DNA of 64,000 nt from Edaphochlamys debaryana (lineage: Eukaryota > Chlorophyta > Chlorophyceae > Chlamydomonadales), in the NCBI GenBank assembly GCA_016858145.1, contig JAEHOE010000172.1, forward strand, positions 158,897-222,896. Reading direction: 5' to 3'. Below, piece by piece: positions 55,173 through 64,000 of this stretch (its first letter is position 1; each line of letters begins with the position of its first letter). Made by a program: the position numbers and the translations under genes. The notes beneath the pieces were generated by a model that saw only the letters and a list, made by a program, of their open reading frames with translations, ran no database searches and was not told the origin of the DNA.

Positions 55173-57071
55173 CGTGGCGGGGTTCCTCTCGGAAGAAGAA
55201 GGCCCTCACGCAAGTATGAGAGCAGCGACTGAGTCGCCGGTTGTACGCAAAGTGGTCGGGCAAGACGTTTGGCAATGGAAGAAGCCCAGTAATCTTCGCG
55301 AAGCCCCGTAAGCCGCATGAGGTCGTAGCCCCGACACGTTCTCCCGGCTCGCTGGGATCCCCACCCCCGCGATGTATGGCGTTGCAGAGGAGAGCCACAG
55401 GTGCCCGCTGTGGGTGTCCGTGCCGGGGTCCGCGGGCGCATACACCGTGCCATCATCCAGCCATCCTCGCTCGGGTGGCAGGTCCACCGGCGGCCTCCAC
55501 TCCCTTCCGCATGCCACAGCCCCTGCCTGATAGCCCAGCGTCTCTGCATCTCTTACATGCCTGCAGACCGCAGACCGTCTGCGAGTGCAGGGGCGACAAT
55601 GGAGGGGACCAGTGGACGCGACGCCTGATGAGTGTTCACATCTTGTGTTCGGCCTTCTATTTCGACACTTCTCGGAGTTCTCGCTGCGGGTCCTCAACCA
55701 AGGCACTGCACATATATTGGTCGAGCTCAGACCGTAGTGCACCGCAAGTGTCCCTTAGCGGCGCCTTCTCTTGCTCCGGCCCTGTGGGTCTACGACCTCC
55801 CCGGCCCGTACCCAGAAGAGCACTCAGTCGGCGCCAGAACTACCGACCCAAAGCGCCGGCCTGGCTGCTGCATCGCCTCAACCCTGGGACTGGGGACCTG
55901 TCCTTAACGCCTCGCCTCACTTTGCGCGTTTGGTGCCTCCCCGGCCTCTACACGCACGTCCACCTCTGTCCTGCCTCTCGCCTTGACCCTTCCTCGATAC
56001 ACCACCTTAGTCACGCCTCATCTGATCTTCCCTCCAGGCTCCTGCAGCGGGGGTATCGCCTTCTGCTTCGTCACAGCATAGGGGGTGAGCTCTGAACAGC
56101 ACAGCCGCCACGCCTGCCTCCTCCTCGTCCACGTCCTGACGCTTCTTGGAGGCCGGAGGGTGCGGGTGCCATAGCTTTCCGTGCAAGCGCCAGGCTATCC
56201 TGTGCCAGCCCCGCTGGCAACAACATATTACATGGGCTGGAAGCAAATGGCAAAGTCGGGAGGGGCTTCCTGAGGATGGCGGCAAGCTTAGGACTAGGGC
56301 TCAGGGATGAGGGCAGCAGGGTGCACGGGTTGGATGAGGAGGGGGCGGAAGGGTGACGTGTGGGCAGGGTTCCCCATGCCCCGTGCAGCCGCCAAGCGCC
56401 TCTTCCTACATGCCGCCAAGCTATATGTTGCTCTGCACAGGAATGCTGCGCGGAGGAGGGATGGAGAGAGCGGTGGCCCGGGGGTTCTGCGCGGGGAGTT
56501 CTGGGGAAGCGCCTTGGGGGAAGAGACTTGGGGAAGCGCCTTGGGTGCGGAGACTGGGGGGGAGACTTGGGGAAGAGACTTGAGGATGCGCCTTGGGGGC
56601 GTATTGGGGCGGAGACTTGGGGAAGAGACTCAGGGGATACGTGTGTTGGACCAGGTTGGACGAGCGTACTGCAAGTGCGATTGTGCACACTGGTCCGGAG
56701 CAACGGGCTTGGGCAGTGAGGGTCTGTTGTGCTTCGCATAGATTGCATGCCAATGAAACACGTAGCTTGGCTATCAACTCGTGCCTGCTCTGGATAGCAC
56801 GGCTGGGGACGCATCTCCCCCACCGCTGTTGTTTTGACCGCTTCAGACTTCAGTAACCTTGTTACAACAGCGACTGGAGCACGGGGGTGCGCAGGGAGGG
56901 TTCCGCAAACGGACACGCGATCGCCCAAGCTCGCAGCCTGGTCCTGAGCGGCGCTGTCTCTCGGCGACGTGGGCTTGGCGTGCTTCATGATTACCAACCG
57001 CAACAGACTCTCGAGGAGGGAACAGCTCGCGTGACGACAGTCTGGTGCCCCGCTTTGCACACAGGCTTCTC
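55173..57071. promoter_or_regulatory. Divergent promoter region between CPN60C and NOT2
   Basis: CPN60C starts leftward at 55172 and NOT2 rightward at 57072, so this 1.9 kb carries both promoters. A CCAAT/TATA-like ccaatatatg (minus strand) lies near 55707. I could not identify a convincing heat-shock element by eye. Short G-rich repeats occupy 56508-56640. Confidence 0.5.
56508..56640. repeat. Imperfect short tandem repeats
   Basis: Variants of ggaagagacttggggaagcg and ggcggagacttgg are repeated several times in the CPN60C-NOT2 intergenic region. Confidence 0.75.
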
Positions 57072-60000
57072 ATGCTCAACCCTGGCGGATTGGACCCTAG
57101 CGGGGCCAGAGGCTTCGCACAATATGGGCAACAAGGGCAGACGGCGGGCTTTCCGCTCGGTGAGACCGCAAACCACATTGCGCCCCTTTGGCCGCGCTTC
57201 TTGGCCTCAACTTGCGACCAAATGAGTTCATCCTCCATGTCCCTTTGAAGGTGCACTTCAAGGAGGGATGCAGGGCGGACTGCCGGGAGTTCGGTGAGCT
57301 GGGTGCTGCCAAGCGTGCACATGCTCGCAAGTGCAGGCGCGCTGATCCACACGAATGCATGCAGGACTGGCATCGCTGGCCTGCAGGCGGGGGCAGGAGG
57401 GCCACAGCAGACGGCGCAGAACCGGTTCTCTGCAGCAAACACGCTGCAGTCCAATTTGCAGCAGGTGCGCGACCTTCCGGCTCGTTTGCTGCGTACTGGC
57501 TCGCATGACGTTCCACGACGGCAATGCGCGTTGGTTGATCCGCGGGCGCTCCGGGCCGGATCCGCTCAGGCGCACTGCTGCGACCCCTGCCTCGCTCCTT
57601 CCCGCGCTCCACCAAACCCTCACCCCTCCTGTCCCAACCGACCACCCTCTTACCTCCCGCCCTCTTACCCGCAGCTCGGACAGTACGCCCAGGCTCAGGG
57701 GCGGCCGCTCACGAACGCGCAGCTCGCCAACGGCGTGCTGGCGGGGGCAGCAGGCGCAGGCGTGCGTGCGCAGGGGATAGGCGGCCTGGGCCCGCTCGCA
57801 GCCATGCGGCAACCGGGGGTGGACCGCACGGCAGCCAACCTCAGCCTCGCGGCCAATCTCAACGCAGCGGCCGCGGGCGCGGCCGGCGCCGGACTGGCAG
57901 GGTTGCAGGGCTACGGCGCGCAGAACCCCCTCGCCGCGGCCCTGCAGAACCCGCAGCGGCTGACTGGGCTGGGGCTCAACGCGCAGCTCACGGCGGCCGC
58001 CGCCGCGGGGCTGGGCGGGCTGCAGGGGACCAACCTGCAGAACCGGCTCCAGATGGCGAACGCGGGGGCCGCGGGGCTCGGGCTTCTGCAGCAAGGCCTC
58101 GCCGGCGCGCTGCCCAACCCCAACCCCAACACGCACGAGCTCCTGGCCATGCTGAACCGCCAGAAGCAGCAGCAACAGCAGCAGCAGCAGCACCAACAAC
58201 AGGGCATGCCGGGCGCCGCCAACGCCTTCAACGCGCTCAGCAACCTGGGCTTGGGCGGGAACTTCGGCGCGGGTGGCGGCGGCGTGGGCGGGCTCGGGGG
58301 GCCGGTGGGCGGGCTCCAGGGCGGCTTGCAGCAGTCGCAGCAGTCTGCGGCGGCGCAGCAGGCGGCGGCCGCGGCGGCGGCGCAGCAGCAGCAGCACGGC
58401 GTGGGGGGCGACCCTGATGGGCCGTCCTTCGACAATACCGACTTCCCCTCGCTCCTGGCGAACGCGGCGGCGAGGCAGGGCCGCGGTGACGTCATGGGGC
58501 CGAACGACCCCTTCGCCAAGCTTGGCCTCCGTACGGCGGCGGCGGCGGTGGCGGCGGGCGGCGGCCACGGCGCCAACGCCGGCGGCGGCGGCGACTTCCA
58601 GATCCAGAACGAGGATTTCCCGGCGCTGCCTGGATCCAGCCAGCGGGACGGGCTAGGGCCCGGCGGGGGCGCGGGCGGCATGGCGGCGGCCGCCGCCGCG
58701 GCGGCGGCGGCGCAGCAGCAGGCGGCCGGGCGAGGGGGGCCCGGGACGGGCTTCGGCGCGGAGCACCTCCAGCAGATGGCTGGGCAGCCCGGGAGCGCTG
58801 AGTACGAGGCATTTCTGCGGCTGCAGCAACAGCAGAGGGGCGGCATGGCGCCAGGGCTGCTGGGCCCGGGGCCGGCGGGGCTGGCGGGCAAGGTCGGGAT
58901 GGGCGGGGACATGGGCGGCGGCGGGCAGGGCGGCCCTGGCGCCGCCGCGGCGGCGGCGGCGCAGGCCAAGGCGGATCGGTTCGGGCTCATGGGCCTGCTG
59001 CCGCTAATCAAGATGTCGGATCCGGATCTCACCATGCTGGCGCTGGGGACGGATCTCACGGGCCTCGGGCTTAACCTGAACGCGACGGGTGAGCCGGGGT
59101 CGGGGCGCATGCGCGGTCGGGTGCCGGGAGTCCGGGCCTCGCGGGTGTCGGTAGCGGAAGCGTGGCGTGGAGGGGCTGGTATAGGTCGATGGCCGGCGCG
59201 TCGAAGGCAGTTACGTTCAGGGAGTGGAGGAGGCGACGTGCGACCTGGGGCTGGGCTGTACTGGATTCGGTTTTGAACCAGTCCCTTGGGGGCCTGTCCA
59301 GGTGGATCCGATCAAGTCAGTGGGCCCGGAAGCCGGTGGGCCCAGGCGCGCCCTGCCACAGACCCTGGTGGCCTGGCAACGGCAGAGAGCACCCTGCTCC
59401 CCCCGCAATGGTCGTCTGCTCACGTTGAGAACGCCCTTCAACACCGCTCCGGCCCCTCCCACCCAGGCGACCTGCACTCCACGCTGGTGTCCCCCCTGGC
59501 CGACACGCCCATCAAGGCGGAGCCCGACTTCGACCTGCCCTCCTGCTACAAGTTCGTGCCGCAGCGGTTGCAGGTGGGGGCTGGAGGGGGCGGGGCGGGG
59601 CGGGGGCTGGACAAGGGGGCGTCAGGAGGGGAAAGAGGGGAGGGGGCAGGCGGGCGGACGGGGTGTGTGCGGGTCATGTGCTTGCTTGCCGGTAGCGGGC
59701 GCGTGTCAAGGTCTGCGGGGGCGTTGGGAGACGACATTGAGGGGTTCGCTTTCTAGCGCGAATGGGGTTGCACGGCAAGGGGACGTAGTGCAGGTAGCCG
59801 GCGATAGTACGCTCCTCCAGGCCGGCAGCCGCGAGCCCCGCCGCAGCCGCAGCGTCGGCGGCGCCGCCCTCGGTGGCCGCGAAACGCTTGGAGGAGCGCC
59901 GGCCGTCGTCCGGCCACTCCTTGCGCGCTCGGCGCGCTACCTCCAGCACGGAAGCCATGGTGTCGGGCATGGAGGCTGCGGGGGCGGTCGCGCGGGCGGG

Positions 60001-60987
60001 CTGGGCCGGGCCGGGCGCGTCGGCGCGGCGCTTCTGCGCGCGGGTCTGCATGATGCGCTCAGTGTGCCCAAACAAAGTGGCCGTAGGCAACAAAGAGAGT
60101 AAATCCCGACAAAGCAAAGTATGATGTGCTTCCCAGGCGTATTGAGAACTGCAGCAAGTTTGGCGGAAAGGCCGGCCGTGCGAAACCGCTGCAAACCCCC
60201 GCCCCACCCCCCGTCCCGAACCCCCCCCCCTCCCCCGCCCCTCCCCTAGCCCTTGTCCTCCCCGTTCGTAAAAATCTTACCAACCCAAAATCACGCCCCA
60301 AACCACCCCGTTTGCCCCTCCGCCTCCAGCCCGGCTACCTGTCCAAGTTCAAAGAGGAGACCCTCTTCTACATGTTCTACTCCATGCCCGGGGACGAGGC
60401 GCAGCTGCTGGCCGCCGACGAGTTGTCGGTGCGCGGCTGGTGGTTCCACCGGCGCTACAAGCTGTGGATGCTGCACGCGCCCAACACGGCCGTGCAGAAG
60501 AGCCAGCGCGGCGAGCGAGGGTCGTACCTCATCTTCGACATCAACCAGGTGCGGCGGTGTACGGCGGCGTACGGCGGTGTACGGCGCGAGGGCCGTGCGG
60601 TGGGCGTTCCCGGGCGGTGCGGAAGACGGGAGCGCGTGTCAACGGTCTGAGGAAGCGGTGCGAGCTTGGAATAGCTAAAGGCAACTCCGCAGCTGCAGCC
60701 AGCAGTGAACTTGACCACGTATGTGTCATGGCCTAGGGCATTGCTCAGCGCCTGTCTTCTGCCAAGCCTGTCGCCTGACGTCTTGCTGCGTGTCGCGTTG
60801 TCGTGCCGCCTTACAGTGGGAGATCGTACAGAAGGCGGATCTGGAGATCTTGTACGAGGACATCGAGGGCGCGCCTCGACTGCCGCGCAACGCCAAGCTG
60901 CAGCAGCAGCCGCAGTCGGGGCAGGGGCAGGTGGCGCTGCCTCCGCAGGGGCAGCCGCCCCCTGGCGCCGTGCAGGGCCGGCACTGA
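57072..60987 (+). CDS. NOT2: CCR4-NOT complex subunit NOT2 (CNOT2/VIP2 family)
   Basis: Six exons with matching phases, 57072-57159, 57397-57464, 57675-59088, 59467-59573, 60330-60548 and 60817-60987, encode 688 aa. The start MLNPGGLDPSGARGF is the first ATG in frame. The N-terminal two thirds is Ala/Gly/Gln-rich with polyQ and polyA runs, and holds two short motifs found in NOT2 proteins, DNTDFPSLL and NEDFPALPG. The C-terminal NOT2/3/5 domain starts at STLVSPLADTPIKAEPDFDL and contains KFKEETLFYMFYSMPGDEAQ, WWFHRRYKLWM, GSYLIFDINQWEIVQKADLE and LPRNAKL. NOT2 with NOT1 and NOT3/5 scaffolds the complex that deadenylates mRNA and represses translation. The simple-sequence runs are typical of algal proteins. 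Confidence 0.92.
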
Positions 60988-61049
60988 GCCGCCGCCAAGC
61001 GGCGAGGGCAGCCGCGGCGGCGCGGAGCGCGCGAACGAGCTCTGAGCCG

Positions 61050-61165
61050 GGGATCGGACAGACCCGGACTGGACAGGCCGGAGCGGGCTGGGCTGGACCG
61101 GACCGGACAGGCCCGGACTGGCGAGCCCGAAGCGGTCAGACCGGACCGGACCGGACCTGTCGAGG
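61050..61165. repeat. GGACCGGAC-type short tandem tract
   Basis: Repeated variants of ggaccggaccggac and cccggactgg just after the NOT2 stop, in its probable 3' UTR. Confidence 0.7.
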
Positions 61166-62312
61166 GAGCTCGGACGCTCACCTCGGAGGCGTGGCGGCTG
61201 GTTTCGCTGTGGCGGGATTGGGGCCGGCTGAAGAGGCCCGGCGTACGGCCGGAGCTCGGCGGGCAGAGGGGCGTGCTGCGGTCACGCGGCGCCGGCAGGA
61301 GGGAGCTCCGCGCAACCGACGAGACGGCTTGCCGCGGCGCTGGCCTGGCGGGGGCGCGGCGGACCGCACGGCAGCAACAGCGGCGCCTTGTGGGGGCGGG
61401 GGGCCGAAGCAGGATGCGAGGGTTTCGCGCGGGTGGGGCCCAGGGCCCCAAGGCTGCTTGCCGCGAGCGTGCCTGAGCGCTGATCACGCGAGGCGAGGCG
61501 AGGGATGCTACGGTAGGAGGATTCTGTCATGAGAGGCGGCCCAGGGACGGGCCTGAACGGAGGCTTACGTCCGCATAGCTGTGGGGTGGGGGTGGGGGCG
61601 GGGCTTTGGATGCCGGGCCGGACCCTGAGGCTCGAGGGGTTCTCCGGAGCGGCCCGGAAGGCAGGGCGCATGGGGGTCTGGGTTGCGGACGCAACAGCAG
61701 GGCACCGCGGCCTAGTATCCCCCTGCGCGGAATCTAGGGGGCGGGGGCTGGAGGCAGTGTGCATCGGGGAACATGGTGCCAAGCGTGCATGCCGTACCGG
61801 TTCGGTTTGTGCTTTGCTTTGGCTATTGCTTGTGGTGTGGCATGGCGTGGGATGGCGGTGGGGGCGCATGGTGAGAGTGTAAAAGTGACGAGGGGGACCA
61901 GGGGGATCCGCGCGGCCTTGAGTCGGGGTCACGGTCTTCCCGTTCTGCTGTTGCTGTGTACAGGGGCTGCTCGCGGAAGCCGCATGGACGCACAACCGCG
62001 GTGGAAGAGCCGGCCAGGGCTACCGGCCTTCCCCAGTCCTCGACGCATCACAAGCTTTGCCTGGGCTGAGGCACGCGCCGGGCAGGGACGCAGGGCGGGC
62101 GAGGCCCGAACACCGCGAGATGGAGTGCGCTGCTGCGCTCAAAGGCCGGGGTCTGGGCTCGCAGGGGCCGTACAGCGCAGTAGAGACGACGACGGGGGCG
62201 GCACTGCGCTTGGGGCCGGGGTGCTTCTTCACGCTGCAACACGCCCGCTTCTGCTGCGCCCCTGGCTCTGTGGCCTGAACAACTCCGGAAGCCGTGGGTG
62301 GGATTGGGGGAT

Positions 62313-62533
62313 GCTGAGGACCCGAGTTCGCGGCTCGAGGGCACATGCTGCCGGGGAGGGGTATCGGCGGTACCTGCACGCACTCCACGCAGGCAGCATG
62401 GAGCACGGAGCGCCTACACACCGGGGGGCAGGCAGCCCCCGGCTACGATGAGCACACCGCTTCACGCGGTTATGAGCCTGACCACCTCTGAAGCCACTTT
62501 TGAAGGCCTGAGCCAAAGGAAGGGCCGCCCCCA
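62313..62533 (-). mobile_element. Dispersed repeat family 2, copy C (inverted)
   Basis: Reverse complement of most of 52793-53010 with scattered differences and small indels. It lies immediately upstream of the partial gene at 62741-63870. Confidence 0.65.
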
Positions 62534-62740
62534 CACGCGCGGTCACTAACTTGCCCAAAATGCTCTGCACACGCATACGCATTGTCGATTGGGTGCTCTG
62601 AACACCCAGTCGCGAGTTCTGCCACATCATGCCACCCCGCGCGGCATGCACTGCGGCCAGTCCCAACCGTTCGTACGACGGCACTCGTCCATGTCTTACC
62701 GTACGACGTCGTGCCGCACTCGCCGTACGCGCCGGCGCAG

Positions 62741-63870
62741 GTGGTACTACGAGCCCAAGAGCGCGTGGTACTACGGCGGGGAGCCGGAGGCGCAGTGGAC
62801 GAAGTCGCCGCCCATTCCCTCGGCCGCCCTATTCGGTACCGCCAAGCACAGCGGGGGGCCCGTGCCGCAGGTGGGGGTGTTTGTTGCTGAGCGGGATTGC
62901 GCCGACGCCAGGGAATCCTTGCATGGATAGGTACATACCGCTGAGTTGACCGAGTTGGTGAGAAGAGCTCCGTAGTGTCCGCGGGACGGGGTTTGCTGAG
63001 GCTGAGAGTGGCGTAGGCGGGGTTGGGGGGAGGGGGGGTTGGGGGTGCGGGGTGGGGTCGGGGGAGGAGTAGCGGAAAGGGGGGATGTGGCGGGGTTATG
63101 GGTAGGGGTAGGAAATGTGAGTGGGGGGAGGGTCATGCCCCAGGTGCGGGGCGCAGTGGTAGGGGGTGGGCCGGGGGTGGAGGGTGCGTGTGGGGGCGGG
63201 AGGCTGTGGGGCTGCGCTGCGATCCGAGGGCGGCGCTTCCGGCAGCGCCGTGGTTGCGGTTCAGTGTATGCTTGTCAACCTGGCTGCTTGCCGGAAGGCT
63301 GTGCGATGTGGTGAGACGGAGGGGAAAGCCAGCTCCAGCGCCACCGGCCCCACAACCCCATGCATACCCCCCCATGTATCCCTCCTTTCGCCCTCCAATG
63401 CCCTGAACTTTAACCCCATGCATCCCCCTGCCACTCTCTTGCACCCCCTCACCACCAAACCCGTTGCCCCCCGCCCCCCGCCCCCCTTGTGCCCCCAGGG
63501 CAGCACCGCCGTCGCCCCCAGCGGCCCCGCGGACGGTGCCGACGGCCCCATCGTCACGCGGACGGTGCAGCGCGTGGTGACGGTCAAGAGGCACCCGCTA
63601 GCCGACGTGGGGGGGTACAAAGCGCCCACGAGCGGGCGGGTGGGTGGGAGCATGGGGTCGGGGATCACGCTGGAGCCGGAGGCAGGGGCGGGGGGGAGTA
63701 TGGGGGCGGGGGCGGGGGAGAAGCGGAAGCGGGAGGAGGGCGGGAAGGCCGGGGGCAAGGGCGGCAGCAAGGGGGAGGCTGTGTCCAAGGAGGCGGAGGC
63801 GCTGGCGCGGAGAGAGGCGGCCAAGGCGCGCGTGGCGGCGCGGACGGCCGCTGGCTTTGGGTACGTGTAG
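62741..63870 (+). CDS. ZOP1/WBP4-like putative splicing-factor C-terminus (5' end not found)
   Basis: Two exons join in phase. The first, 62741-62870, codes WYYEPKSAWYYGGEPEAQW and SPPIPSAALFG, an aromatic OCRE-like segment; the second, 63499-63870, ends TAG. The second holds IVTRTVQRVVTVKRHPLADV, GYKAPTSGRVGG, a GEKRKREE basic patch and EAEALARREAAKARVAARTA. This order recalls the C-terminus of plant ZOP1 and animal WBP4 proteins, which act in pre-mRNA splicing. That resemblance is from memory. A consensus acceptor precedes 62741, so upstream exons should exist, but I see none before NOT2. Either the zinc-finger exons are short and missed, the gene is 5'-truncated, or translation starts at an ATG near 62691 (MSYRTTSCRTRRTRRRR) without splicing. 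A short repeat lies just upstream. Confidence 0.5.
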
Positions 63871-63914
63871 GCTTGGGGCCAGGGTGGAGACGGGAGGGCG
63901 GGCAGTGTTGCTAT

Positions 63915-64000
63915 CTTAGTCGATTAGTCGTCTAGGAGTCGTCTGGAATCGACTAATTGTTCTGGTTTGGGATGGTTAGTCGACGGCGTCGCCGACTCGT
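63915..64000. repeat. Cluster of TAGTCG/CGACTA motifs at the window end
   Basis: Several direct and inverted copies of ttagtcga/tcgactaa occur within 85 bp (63918, 63925, 63954, 63977). Dense short subterminal repeats of this kind occur in some DNA transposon ends. The sequence is cut by the window edge. Confidence 0.4.

Larger units (their letters stand above)
60988..62690. other. Intergenic: NOT2 3' region
   Basis: No gene is recognised. A GGACCGGACC/GACTGGACAGG tandem tract lies at about 61050-61165. A TGTAA at about 61878 could end the NOT2 transcript, and an inverted copy of repeat family 2 lies at 62313-62533. Confidence 0.5.

Noticed and set aside
55640..55690. Heat-shock element upstream of CPN60C (ttctcggagttctcg)
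   Set aside because: The third TTC/GAA unit is out of register, so it does not meet the nGAAn consensus.
57258..59110. Minus-strand open frames of 400-436 codons
   Set aside because: Antisense of the NOT2 long exon; they mirror its Ala/Gln runs as Arg- or Cys/Ala-rich sequence without a domain.

Overview
The window looks like nuclear DNA of a green alga of the Chlamydomonadales (Chlamydomonas/volvocine relatives). It is very GC-rich, and its genes carry many short GT-AG (a few GC-AG) introns. It encodes an (SPP)n hydroxyproline-rich wall-type protein, a receptor-type class III nucleotide cyclase, and a close homologue of LCIA/NAR1.2, the chloroplast-envelope bicarbonate channel of the Chlamydomonas CO2-concentrating mechanism. 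From memory, LCIA and the mitochondrial chaperonin CPN60C are also near neighbours on C. reinhardtii chromosome 6. The proteins differ enough from what I remember of C. reinhardtii that I take this to be a relative. The species is not identified.

Layout. About 50-10159 (+): 3' part of a multi-exon receptor cyclase. 11801-15453 (+): secreted Cys-rich/(SPP)n protein, 10 exons, 863 aa. 15454-20054: no gene recognised; the 3' flanks of two convergent genes. 20055-24276 (-) and 26940-31222 (-): tandem paralogous EF-hand proteins with probable N-myristoylation starts, reminiscent of plant CML21-type calcium sensors. 34348-42152 (-): PLP-dependent ACC-synthase-like aminotransferase, 14 exons. 44040-45851 (-): LCIA/NAR1.2, 5 exons, 335 aa. 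47909-55172 (-): mitochondrial CPN60, 18 exons. 57072-60987 (+): CCR4-NOT subunit NOT2, 6 exons, 688 aa. 62741-63870 (+): two C-terminal exons of a ZOP1/WBP4-like putative splicing factor. No tRNA, rRNA, CRISPR array or complete transposon was recognised.

The genes do not form one pathway. They are neighbours that touch signalling (cyclase, EF-hand sensors), carbon uptake (LCIA), mitochondrial protein folding (CPN60), mRNA turnover (NOT2), RNA processing and the cell wall.

The most unusual feature is structural. In the block of minus-strand genes (20-55 kb), many introns carry partial copies of the neighbouring exon together with its splice site. They range from single 20-80 bp copies to 10 tandem copies in one aminotransferase intron. 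On a larger scale, the promoter plus first exon of two genes (EF-hand gene 1 and LCIA) has been copied into an intron of a neighbouring gene further along the window. Introns here also tend to start with G-runs and end with C-runs, which are complementary and may help explain the instability.

Exon boundaries were set by eye from splice consensus and reading phase. Those of the Cys-rich protein, EF-hand gene 1, LCIA and NOT2 give consistent phases throughout. The others are approximate.
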